Shown: positions 1 through 6,169 of the stretch, piece by piece
How positions within the stretch are numbered: the stretch's first letter is position 1
Layout of the letters: every line of letters begins with the position of its first letter
NCBI GenBank assembly: GCA_966186435.1
Contig: CBIFWW010000106.1
Span: forward strand, 1-11,589
DNA: 11,589 bases
Source: CBIFWW01 sp966186435
GTDB taxonomy: Bacteria > Pseudomonadota > Gammaproteobacteria > Enterobacterales > Enterobacteriaceae
Direction of reading: 5' to 3'
Position numbers and translations under genes: made by a program
The notes under the pieces: generated by a model
Database searches by the model: none
The model's input: only the letters and a program-made list of their open reading frames with translations
What the model was told of the DNA's origin: nothing

Positions 1-471
1 CATACAATCAGCTGGCAGAGATTTTATCAAAAAAACGTGATCAAAATCGCATTTTAAAATGCGATATATTCTCTTAAACCATTAACATTATTTTCCGTTT
101 TGCTATTTATTCATATAAATCAAATACTAATTGCTGTTTTCTCAAGTTTCATAGTTATGGTTGCAAAGAGCACGGCGGCATCAGGTTTATAGCCGCCGGT
201 TAGATGGGTTAACGTTAATCAGATCACAACCCCTATGATAAATCTTCAATAATTTATATATTTAATAATGTTATTGCTAAATTTAATAGCAGACTAATGG
301 TGTTCACGCTATTTCATCATCGAGAGTCATTGAAATACCTAAAATACGGTCAACGGTTAGCAATACTACTTTTTCATGTAAGACAATCTGTTGCATTAGA
401 TCGCAATTAAAGGTTGATCGGTATTTACATAACAAATGCCTAGTAATTCTTTCCCGGCAACTAAATAGCCG
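1..471. other. AT-rich intergenic region without a recognisable gene
   Basis: No open frame here looks like a protein. The stretch is AT-rich and holds a 20-bp palindrome (46-65), a 7-bp GC-rich inverted repeat (173-179 with 192-198) and a CRP-like site (213-228). In E. coli the flagellar master operon flhDC and uspC lie on this side of otsA, and flhDC has a long CRP-controlled upstream region. I infer, without proof, that this may be the regulatory region of a gene to the left of the window read on the minus strand. Confidence 0.5.
213..228 (-). promoter_or_regulatory. CRP-like site (one strong half)
   Basis: Read on the minus strand the sequence is TGTGATCTGATTAACG. The left half TGTGA is perfect and continues with the consensus TCT. 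The right half TAACG matches TCACA at three of five bases. It would suit a minus-strand promoter nearer position 150 that serves a gene off the window. One strong half-site can arise by chance, so this is tentative. Confidence 0.3.
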
Positions 472-499
472 TTGACACTATTGCAGCACTGGTTAAAAC
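472..499 (+). promoter_or_regulatory. Sigma-70-type promoter of the candidate small RNA
   Basis: A perfect -35 hexamer TTGACA (472-477) is followed after 16 bases by TAAAAC (494-499), a 4/6 match to the -10 consensus. Transcription would begin near 505 and run right towards the strong hairpin at 632-659. No protein gene lies downstream on this strand. Confidence 0.35.
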
Positions 500-504
500 A
501 CGGT

Positions 505-660
505 GAGAGACATATATCGTCCCATTGAATTAGTGGTTTGCGGCAACCATAACCAGACCTTGCTCACAAGGCCTTCTGTTCCGCTAAAAACGGGGTGGCA
601 GCCAGTAAGGTGGATGTCCGGCTGGTGTCATTATAAACCCGGCTTGCGCCGGGTTTATAT
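505..660 (+). ncRNA. Candidate small RNA next to otsA
   Basis: A promoter-like sequence (472-499) and a 12-bp terminator hairpin (632-659) bracket about 155 bases with no convincing start codon. Inside are two small stem-loops: TGGTT/AACCA with a 6-base loop (534-549) and CCTTG/CAAGG with a 4-base loop (558-571). CAGCC/GGCTG (599-603 with 620-624) may form a third. I do not recognise it as any known enterobacterial small RNA. The terminator is also correctly placed for otsA on the other strand, so the hairpin alone does not prove a plus-strand transcript. Confidence 0.3.
632..660. terminator. Intrinsic terminator of otsBA, probably bidirectional
   Basis: A perfect 12-bp stem TATAAACCCGGC pairs with GCCGGGTTTATA around the 4-base loop TTGC. 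It begins 13 bases beyond the otsA stop codon. The A/T ends of the stem supply a short T-rich stretch on both strands, so it can end otsBA from the right and any plus-strand transcript from the left. Confidence 0.8.
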
Positions 661-672
661 CGCCTGAGTTGA

Positions 673-2097
673 TTAGGCTAATTTAGGCAGCGTAGAGACT
701 TTAGGCGGCGGCTTGGGTTGGGAATCTCTGGGCGTAATCCGTGACAGATCACTCAAGAAGTTTTCCTGCCAGTGATGGATATCATTGTGCTTCAGCACTG
801 CCATCGCCTCCTGGTGCCGGGTTTTACGTTCTGCCAGGGGCATTTCCAGCGCCCGGTGCATCGCCTGGGCCACGTCATCCCGATCGTAAGGGTTTACCAC
901 CAGCGCCATCGGTAACTCCTGTGCCGCGCCGGCAAATTGGGAAAGCACCAACACGCCGGGGTTCTCCGGATCCTGAGCTGCCAGATACTCCTTGGCCACC
1001 AGATTCATCCCATCACGCAAGGGTGTCACTAACCCCACTTCCGCATGGCGGAACACCTTCATCAACAATTTGCGATCAAAATGCTGGTTGAGATAGTAAA
1101 GCGGCGTCCAGCCCAGCTGGCCGTATTTCCCGTTGATACGCCCGGCTTCGGTTTCCAATTGATGGCGAATCGCCTGATAGGCCTCCACATCCCCCCGGGA
1201 GGTTGGTGCGATCTGGGTATAACGGATCTTGCCATGATGACTCGGGTATTTCTCCAACAGGGTTTCAAAGGCCAGAAAGCGCTCTGGCAGCCCCTTAGAG
1301 TAATCCAGCCGCTCCACGGAGAAGATATTTTTCACCCTCCCCAGCTCAGCTTTCAACTGGGCCAGTTTAGGCGGCAGCGGCCCCTGGGCTTGTTTAGCGA
1401 TTTCATCAGGTTCAATACCAATCGGGTAAACTGCGGTGTGGAAGGTCTTCCCCCAAGCCTGATGTTTGCCATTACCACCAGTTAACACCCGGGTTTGAGC
1501 GGCGATACCGTCAATAAATGACTGGCGGTCCCCTTCAGTCTGGAAGCCAAGCAGGTCAAAATCACACATTTGCTCCAGCAATTCAGCATGGGTTGGCAAG
1601 GCATTAAAAATATCCGGTGACGGGAAAGGAATGTGCAAGAAAAAGCCAATCCGATTGTTGCAGCCCAAACGGCGTAATTCATTGGCGAAGGGCAGCAAAT
1701 GGTAATCATGAACCCATAGCGTATCGTCGGGTTTAATCAGCGGCAGGATTTTCTGCGCCAGCATGGCATTAACCCGGCTGTAACCCTCCCAGGCATCACG
1801 CTGAAAGTTCACTAAATCTAACCGGTAGTGGAAGGCAGGCCACAACACCGCATTGGAGAACTGACAGTAATACTCGTCGTAATCCTGTTCACTTAGGTTA
1901 AATGAAGCCCAGGTGATATCCCCTTTTTTAACTTTTTTCAGTGGGGCATCTTCATCCCCTATTTCGCCACTCCAGCCAAACCACAATCCGCCTGACGATT
2001 TCAGCGCCCCCAGTACGCCTACGGCAAGCCCTCCGGCACTGGCTTTCTTATCGTCCGGGGGAGCAATGCGATTAGAGACTACAACTAAACGACTCAT
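673..2097 (-). CDS. otsA: Trehalose-6-phosphate synthase OtsA
   Basis: A cytosolic GT20 glycosyltransferase that joins the glucose of UDP-glucose to glucose-6-phosphate, giving trehalose-6-phosphate, the first step of osmotic, cold and stationary-phase trehalose synthesis. The 474 residues equal the E. coli protein in length and align without obvious gaps. Visible motifs are VVVSNRIAPP at the N-terminus, the GGLAVG loop (22-27), VHDYHLLP (129-136), ERLDYSKGLPERF near 262 and RDGMNLVAKEY near 360, all parts of the sugar and nucleotide sites. The ATG start has a strong AGGAGG six to seven bases upstream, lying inside otsB, with which it overlaps by 26 bases; this suggests translational coupling. 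A terminator follows the stop. The C-terminal tail (about residues 455-470, rich in P and K) differs most from E. coli. Confidence 0.97.
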   Translation of the reverse strand: MSRLVVVSNRIAPPDDKKASAGGLAVGVLGALKSSGGLWFGWSGEIGDEDAPLKKVKKGDITWASFNLSEQDYDEYYCQFSNAVLWPAFHYRLDLVNFQRDAWEGYSRVNAMLAQKILPLIKPDDTLWVHDYHLLPFANELRRLGCNNRIGFFLHIPFPSPDIFNALPTHAELLEQMCDFDLLGFQTEGDRQSFIDGIAAQTRVLTGGNGKHQAWGKTFHTAVYPIGIEPDEIAKQAQGPLPPKLAQLKAELGRVKNIFSVERLDYSKGLPERFLAFETLLEKYPSHHGKIRYTQIAPTSRGDVEAYQAIRHQLETEAGRINGKYGQLGWTPLYYLNQHFDRKLLMKVFRHAEVGLVTPLRDGMNLVAKEYLAAQDPENPGVLVLSQFAGAAQELPMALVVNPYDRDDVAQAMHRALEMPLAERKTRHQEAMAVLKHNDIHHWQENFLSDLSRITPRDSQPKPPPKVSTLPKLA

Positions 2098-2878
2098 AAT
2101 CTGCCTCCTGTAAATGGGATGAGCGCTTTCGCTGCTCGTTACGTATCACGGTTTGTTCCAACCACGCGTGCACAGTGTTGACATTATTTATACGCCAGCG
2201 CGCGTTAGTTTCACCGGCGCCAACTTTTATGGTTAACCCGCCTGCGGTGTTAACCGCGTTAAAGCCATCTTCATCGGTCAAATCATCCCCCAAAAATACT
2301 GGCAGCCGCCCGGCGAAAGGGGCCTCTCGCAAAAAAGCAGCGATAGCATTCCCTTTATTAATACCTTGAGGGCGAATCTCCACCACGCATTTGCCCGGTT
2401 GCAAATCCAGGCCACTGAAACGCCCTACCAACGCTTTGGCAAGGGCCATGATGGACATCTCGTGGCGCGGAGCCTGGCGATAATGCAGCGCAAAGGCGTT
2501 GCCCTTGGTTTCAAGCGTGACACCGGTTAAGGGAATTAACCCCTGAATAAGTGCACCATGGAGCGCTGATATATCCTCCGCCGGCAATGTAACTCGCTGC
2601 TCCCGGCCATTGATATCACGGCGCTCCGCACCATGGACTCCGGCAAGGGGTAAATCCAGTGGGGAAACCATACTGGCAAGCTCGTCCATGGAGCGCCCTG
2701 AAATCAATGCCAATGCACCCTCGCTAACGACCGCGAGCCGTTTAAGCAGTGCGCGGATAGGAGCGGGAAGGTAGACATCCTCAGGCCGTGGTTTGATCTC
2801 AACCAGGGTGCCATCAAAGTCAAAGAAAAAAGCGAAATGTCCGATGGGTATGGGCGGTACAGCTTGACTATCAACCAC
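2072..2878 (-). CDS. otsB: Trehalose-6-phosphate phosphatase OtsB
   Basis: A HAD-superfamily phosphatase that removes the phosphate from trehalose-6-phosphate, completing the OtsA reaction and preventing build-up of the toxic intermediate. The 268 residues fit the family (E. coli 266). HAD motifs are all present: DFDGT with nucleophile Asp20 and acid/base Asp22, SGRS (60-63), the lysine of NKG near 175, and GDDLTDE (197-203). The VHGAERRDING segment and the ending DYESFS also match E. coli OtsB. The start is GTG with AAGGAG nine bases upstream. It is the first gene of the otsBA operon. A sigma-S-type -10 lies about 70 bases upstream, fitting the known RpoS dependence of otsBA in E. coli. Confidence 0.96.
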   Translation of the reverse strand: MVDSQAVPPIPIGHFAFFFDFDGTLVEIKPRPEDVYLPAPIRALLKRLAVVSEGALALISGRSMDELASMVSPLDLPLAGVHGAERRDINGREQRVTLPAEDISALHGALIQGLIPLTGVTLETKGNAFALHYRQAPRHEMSIMALAKALVGRFSGLDLQPGKCVVEIRPQGINKGNAIAAFLREAPFAGRLPVFLGDDLTDEDGFNAVNTAGGLTIKVGAGETNARWRINNVNTVHAWLEQTVIRNEQRKRSSHLQEADYESFSCSL

Positions 2879-2944
2879 CTGAAGTTACTCCTTACAGGAC
2901 TGAATTAACTACAAAACAGTTACCCGAATTTAAAATTAGCCAAG

Positions 2945-2954
2945 TAAGTATAGA
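2945..2954 (-). promoter_or_regulatory. Sigma-S-type -10 element of otsBA
   Basis: The minus strand reads TCTATACTTA, which agrees with the sigma-S extended -10 (KCTATACTTAA): the C before the hexamer, TATACT and the following TA. No good -35 lies 17 bases upstream (ATGGCG), as is common for RpoS promoters. The predicted start near 2940 would give a leader of about 60 bases before otsB. Confidence 0.65.
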
Positions 2955-3530
2955 CAAGATTAATGATTTCGCCATCGGGATTACTGCTATAAAACCCTTT
3001 AAAATAGCGGCTTTAGCTCAGATTTATCTGGTTTCTTCAGCAGTTAAGGTCATCATCACGGAAAGTTTTTGATAGGAAATTACATTATTTCGCGTTAATT
3101 CTTTTTTAATAAAATATGAATTTTAGATATATAAAAATTTCATCAGGCACATCTATGGTATTATTGATTAAGGTCAATTTTGGTCGCTGGCTATTAATAA
3201 ATAAAAACACCCGATTCCGGACAGTAATTAACTTTCCTCTGTTAACTTAACGATTTGTGCTAATCACCACCTCAAATAATGCTATTGAACCGCTGACATG
3301 TGTTTAATATTAGGGGCTACAGATTTAATCAACAATCTTATACCGGTTTAGCAAAACATTTACATGTAACCATTAAATCAATTTAAACAATAGCTTATGA
3401 TTAATTTACCTTCGTGATATTATCGCTCATAAACCATAAATATTAAAAAAAGCACTATTAAGGATTTTCTTGTTATTGAAACAGGCGTAGTATTATTGTG
3501 GTTCGCAGCATGATAATTCTTGAGCTGAAC
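2955..3530. other. AT-rich intergenic region between otsB and ftnB
   Basis: No open frame of coding character is visible on either strand. The only motif I can support is an FNR-like box (3164-3177). Possible -10-like TATTAT and GATAAT elements occur around 3491 and 3512, but none has a properly spaced -35, so I do not call an ftnB promoter here. The whole gap to ftnB is unusually long (785 bp). Confidence 0.5.
3164..3177. promoter_or_regulatory. FNR-like box
   Basis: TTGATTAAGGTCAA matches the FNR consensus TTGAT-N4-ATCAA at nine of ten positions. It sits about 490 bases before ftnB and 286 before otsB. A TAAAAA (3202-3207) lies near class II -10 distance for rightward transcription. FNR activation of ftnB is known from Salmonella; the link here is inferred, and the distance is long. 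Confidence 0.4.
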
Positions 3531-3547
3531 GTGTTCTGGAAGAACAC
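3531..3547. promoter_or_regulatory. Operator-like perfect inverted repeat upstream of ftnB
   Basis: GTGTTCT and AGAACAC form a perfect 7-bp inverted repeat with a 3-base centre (GGA), 117 bases before the ftnB start. The symmetry suits a dimeric repressor or activator; I do not recognise the regulator. A hairpin with a 3-base loop followed by TATTTT is also possible, so a weak terminator is the alternative. Confidence 0.4.
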
Positions 3548-3576
3548 TATTTTGAAAATCATTTTATTAATTTGTT

Positions 3577-3633
3577 GCGTCGACCTAACCTACGAGAATC
3601 CACAGTGGTGTGGTAGAGGTAGGTGCTTGACGC
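3577..3633 (+). promoter_or_regulatory. Predicted structured 5' leader of ftnB
   Basis: The 57 bases fold by eye into one long interrupted hairpin. GCGTC (3577-3581) pairs with GACGC (3629-3633). ACCTA plus CCT (3583-3587, 3589-3591, one bulged A) pairs with AGGTAGGT (3617-3624). CCACA (3600-3604) pairs with TGTGG (3609-3613) around GTGG. It ends 20 bases before the Shine-Dalgarno AAGGA. I do not recognise it as a known riboswitch class. Confidence 0.45.
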
Positions 3634-3663
3634 TCAGGTAATATCCATCAATAAGGACATTTT

Positions 3664-4164
3664 ATGGCTGTCATCGGAATGGTTCAAAAACTGAACACCC
3701 AAATGAATCGCGTGTTTTACTCCTCCAATCTCTATATGCAACTCAGTAGTTGGTGCACTGACCACAGCCTCACCGGTACCGCAAATTTTCTGCGCTGCCA
3801 GGCCCAGGGCAACGTTAATCAAATGATGCGTCTTTTTGATTACATGAAGAAAGCAGGCGCCAATCCAATTGTCGGGGCAATGAGTGCACCGAATAGCCAA
3901 TGTGCCTCCTTGGAAGAATTATTCCAGCAGACCTTACATGACAATGAACTGCGTAGCGATTGCCTTAACAACCTGGCAGATGAAGCCCAGGCGGTAAGTG
4001 ACAGTTCAACGCTAGAATTCCTGCGCGAAATCGAAGTGACGCTGAATGAGAATGGCGCACTCCTTAAGACCCTCCTCAGCGAAGTACGCAAAGCCAGCCA
4101 GGCGGGCATGGGTATGGAGCAGACTGATAAGTATCTGGCGAACGTAGTGACCCTACTCCACTAA
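3664..4164 (+). CDS. ftnB: Ferritin-like protein FtnB
   Basis: A cytosolic 166-residue four-helix ferritin of the FtnB type, expected to form a 24-subunit cage. The E. coli protein has 167 residues and shares the openings KLNxQMNR and FYxSNLY, the block QAQxNVxQMMR, LADEA and the ending NVV-LH. FtnB proteins lack several ferroxidase ligands of FtnA. Here every ligand position I aligned by eye to FtnA is changed: Glu17 to Val17, Glu50 to Asn50, His53 to Gln53, Glu94 to Asn94 (Glu95 is adjacent), Gln127 to Leu127 and Glu130 to Asn130. In Salmonella, FtnB supports iron-sulphur cluster repair and virulence rather than bulk storage. The start has AAGGA six bases upstream, and a strong terminator follows, so it is monocistronic. 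Confidence 0.93.
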   Translation: MAVIGMVQKLNTQMNRVFYSSNLYMQLSSWCTDHSLTGTANFLRCQAQGNVNQMMRLFDYMKKAGANPIVGAMSAPNSQCASLEELFQQTLHDNELRSDCLNNLADEAQAVSDSSTLEFLREIEVTLNENGALLKTLLSEVRKASQAGMGMEQTDKYLANVVTLLH

Positions 4165-4184
4165 GTTACGCCATACTGCTCAAT

Positions 4185-4211
4185 AAGAAGCCGCTCCGCG
4201 CGGCTTCTTTC
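4185..4211 (+). terminator. Intrinsic terminator of ftnB
   Basis: A 10-bp stem AAGAAGCCGC/GCGGCTTCTT encloses a 5-base loop (TCCGC), starting 20 bases after the ftnB stop; T residues at the end of the stem run into TTTC. It separates ftnB from dcuB. Confidence 0.85.
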
Positions 4212-4341
4212 ATGGCCGCAAAAACATCATAACATTTGAATAACAATTTGTTTTTACTCAGCTTTTACAAACACGATCTTCATCGCAACTCAATCCCCTT
4301 CATTTTGTAATGCTTAGGCCAAACATAAATAAGGGACAGTT

Positions 4342-5685
4342 ATGATTACCATTGAGTTTTGCGTCATTATCCTCTGTTTGTTAGTGGGAACCCGCTACGG
4401 TGGGATGGGCCTGGGTTTAATCAGCGGGATAGGGTTGTTTATCCTCAGCTTCGTTTTTGGGTTACAACCGGGTAAGCCACCGGTTGACGTGATGCTGACC
4501 ATCCTGGCGGTGATTGGCTGTGCTGCCACCCTGCAAACCGCCGGGGGGCTGAATGTGATGATGCAGTTTGCCGAACGGCTGCTGCGCCGCCATCCTCAGC
4601 ACATCACCCTTTTAGCTCCCCTCACCACCTGGACTTTAACCTTCCTGTGTGGCACCGGCCACGTGGTTTACACCATGTTCCCCATCATCGGCGATATTGC
4701 TCTGAAGAAAAACATTCGCCCAGAGCGCCCGATGGCGGTGGCCTCTATCGCGTCGCAAATGGCGATTACCGCCTCACCGGTTTCGGTGGCGGTGGTATCT
4801 TTGGTATCGATTCTGGCGGCTAATTACGGAATTGGCCGCCCGTTAGGGATCCTGGAAATTCTCGCGGTTTCCGTACCAGCCTCCCTGTTTGGGGTGATTA
4901 TCGCCGCACTCTGGAGCTTGCGCCGGGGTAAAGATCTGGCCGATGATGCGGAATTCCAGGCCAAACTCAAGGATCCTAAGCAGCGGGAGTTTATCTTTGG
5001 CAGCAGTGAAACCCTGCTCAACCAGAAGTTTGAACGCCAGTCCTACTGGTCAACCTGGATCTTTTTCACCGCCATCATTTTAGTGGTACTGCTGGGGGCC
5101 ATCCCCGGCCTGCGTCCGGCTTTTGAAGTCAAAGGCGAGATGAAGCCGCTATCAATGAATCTGGTGATCCAGATGATGATGCTGATCGCCGGGGCGGTGA
5201 TCCTGGTGGGCTGTAAGGTGAAGCCGTCGGCTATCTCCAATGGCGCAGTGTTTAAGGCCGGGATGGTGGCGATTTTCTCGGTATTTGGCGTGGCATGGAT
5301 GAGTGATACTTTCTTCCAGGCCCACCTTGAAGAACTAAAACTGGCCCTTGAGGGGGTGGTCAAAAGCCACCCCTGGACCTACGCCTTGGTGCTATTTCTG
5401 GTATCCAAGCTGGTGAACAGCCAGGCGGCGGCATTGACGGCCGTGGCCCCCATGGGCCTGGCGCTAGGGGTGGATCCTAAAATGCTGGTGGCTTTCTTCC
5501 CAGCGGCCTATGGCTATTTTATTCTGCCAACCTATCCAAGCGATTTAGCCTGCATCGGCTTTGACCGCTCAGGCACCACAAAAATTGGCCGCTTTATCAT
5601 CAACCACAGTTTTATCCTGCCGGGCTTAATTGGCGTGAGCTGTGCCTGCCTGGCCAGCTTCATGCTGGTGAAACTCTTTATGTAA
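4342..5685 (+). CDS. dcuB: Anaerobic C4-dicarboxylate transporter, DcuB type
   Basis: An inner-membrane carrier of the DcuA/DcuB family, predicted to exchange external fumarate, malate or aspartate for internal succinate during anaerobic fumarate respiration. The 447 residues match E. coli DcuB (446). DcuB-type signatures are LQPGKPPVDVML, LCGTGHVVYT, NIRPERPMA, SPVSVAVVSLV, LVSKLVNSQAAAL, LPTYPSDLA and FDRSGTTKIGRF; these fit DcuB better than DcuA. Hydrophobic segments run along the whole chain, with a polar cytoplasmic loop around 195-230. The ATG follows AAGGGA at good spacing. In E. coli dcuB sits beside fumB; here it stands alone after ftnB. I found no convincing FNR, CRP or NarL site in its 177-bp upstream gap, so its anaerobic control is not visible. 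Confidence 0.93.
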   Translation: MITIEFCVIILCLLVGTRYGGMGLGLISGIGLFILSFVFGLQPGKPPVDVMLTILAVIGCAATLQTAGGLNVMMQFAERLLRRHPQHITLLAPLTTWTLTFLCGTGHVVYTMFPIIGDIALKKNIRPERPMAVASIASQMAITASPVSVAVVSLVSILAANYGIGRPLGILEILAVSVPASLFGVIIAALWSLRRGKDLADDAEFQAKLKDPKQREFIFGSSETLLNQKFERQSYWSTWIFFTAIILVVLLGAIPGLRPAFEVKGEMKPLSMNLVIQMMMLIAGAVILVGCKVKPSAISNGAVFKAGMVAIFSVFGVAWMSDTFFQAHLEELKLALEGVVKSHPWTYALVLFLVSKLVNSQAAALTAVAPMGLALGVDPKMLVAFFPAAYGYFILPTYPSDLACIGFDRSGTTKIGRFIINHSFILPGLIGVSCACLASFMLVKLFM

Positions 5686-5691
5686 CTGAAG

Positions 5692-5713
5692 GTGGGCGGG
5701 GAAGCCCGCCCAC
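5692..5713. terminator. GC-rich hairpin between convergent dcuB and yecJ
   Basis: A perfect 9-bp stem GTGGGCGGG/CCCGCCCAC with loop GAAG begins seven bases after the dcuB stop and ends five before the yecJ stop. Neither strand has a T-run, so it may slow or end transcription only in part. Confidence 0.5.
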
Positions 5714-5717
5714 GGCC

Positions 5718-5969
5718 TTAATGGGCGGATTCTTGCGGAGTGAATTTGAGTTCAATCAGGGCTACGGCTTTTTGAATCGCCCGGCGAGTAACCGGATCCG
5801 CTGCCGCTGGATGGGTGGTGAAATCAATGGATTTTAATTGGTTTGCCATTTTTTCACGGACTTCCACCGGGGCAATCACATCAATCACATCCAGGATCTG
5901 CTTGATAACCAGCTGGCAGGCGACCACATCAGATACCAGCTCTTGTTCCGCATTGAATGGCTCAGACAT
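5718..5969 (-). CDS. yecJ: YecJ family protein (DUF2766)
   Basis: A small acidic-to-neutral cytosolic protein of 83 residues, nearly identical in length and sequence to E. coli YecJ (MSQPLNADQELVSDVVACQ in E. coli, MSEPFNAEQELVSDVVACQ here). The core is predicted helical, with blocks QLVIKQILDVIDVIAPVEVREKM and HPAAADPVTRRAIQKAVALIELKF. Its function is unknown. The chosen ATG at 5969 has GAGGA seven bases upstream. The same frame stays open up to 6179, but that extension has no family likeness and crosses a terminator, so I reject it. It converges on dcuB, and its upstream region carries a CRP-linked transcript. Confidence 0.93.
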   Translation of the reverse strand: MSEPFNAEQELVSDVVACQLVIKQILDVIDVIAPVEVREKMANQLKSIDFTTHPAAADPVTRRAIQKAVALIELKFTPQESAH

Positions 5970-5979
5970 TGTTGATTCC

Positions 5980-6054
5980 TCACTTAAGAAAGCGGCAATA
6001 GTACATGGCTGCCAGCCATAAAAAAACCTGCCGCAGCAGGTTATTGGCAAACAT
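5980..6054 (-). CDS. Possible 24-residue ORF upstream of yecJ
   Basis: ATG at 6054 opens a 24-codon frame whose TGA stop overlaps the yecJ Shine-Dalgarno (AAGTGAGGA). The peptide begins MFANNLLRQVFLWLAAMYY and ends CRFLK: hydrophobic with basic residues, like many small membrane-associated proteins. There is no good Shine-Dalgarno before it, and the stem of a predicted terminator lies inside the frame. It may be chance. I see no likeness to the E. coli AzuC peptide. Confidence 0.2.
   Translation of the reverse strand: MFANNLLRQVFLWLAAMYYCRFLK
6020..6042 (-). terminator. Minus-strand intrinsic terminator or attenuator before yecJ
   Basis: AACCTGC pairs with GCAGGTT (7 bp) around a 4-base loop. 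On the minus strand the stem is followed directly by five further T residues. It lies 50 bases upstream of the yecJ start, so it ends a short transcript or attenuates reading into yecJ. Confidence 0.75.
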
Positions 6055-6130
6055 ACTTTTGAAAATTTTACGTTAAGGCCCGAGTGTTCCTTGTTGGCCT
6101 TGAAGACGATTATTTTGCCGGCAGGTGAGC
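6020..6130 (-). ncRNA. Candidate small RNA or leader upstream of yecJ
   Basis: The promoter-like pair TTGAAT (6158-6163) and TAAGAT (6136-6141), 16 bases apart, points to a start near 6129; the terminator at 6020-6042 would end an RNA of about 110 bases. A perfect CRP site sits just upstream. In E. coli the CRP-repressed dual-function RNA AzuCR (IsrB) is encoded near yecJ, to my recollection, so an equivalent is plausible by position. However, no AzuC-like peptide is encoded, and the sequence is not otherwise recognised. The alternative is a terminated leader of yecJ. Confidence 0.4.
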
Positions 6131-6135
6131 GGGCT

Positions 6136-6163
6136 ATCTTATGACGACTGTCGCAAAATTCAA
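6136..6163 (-). promoter_or_regulatory. Promoter-like sequence upstream of yecJ
   Basis: The minus strand has -35 TTGAAT (6158-6163; 4/6) and -10 TAAGAT (6136-6141; 4/6) with a 16-base spacer. A CRP site is centred about 48 bases upstream of the predicted start. Both hexamers are mediocre; the context is what makes the call. Confidence 0.4.
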
Positions 6164-6169
6164 CATTTT

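Noticed and set aside
550..636. Open 27-codon plus-strand frame ending in a protein-like VAASKVDVRLVSL
   Set aside because: It has no start codon with a ribosome site, and a stop lies just upstream; it is more simply part of the candidate RNA.
1045..1485. 146-codon plus-strand frame
   Set aside because: It lies wholly antisense to otsA and resembles no family; it is a shadow of the otsA codon pattern.
3548..3566. Fur box before ftnB
   Set aside because: By eye about 13 of 19 bases match in an A/T-rich region, which is not better than chance there.
3634..4109. Two minus-strand frames antisense to ftnB
   Set aside because: They are reverse-strand shadows of ftnB with no start signals or recognisable content.
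4212..4341. FNR box (TTGAATAACAATTT) before dcuB
   Set aside because: The left half is 4/5 but the right half matches only one of five bases.
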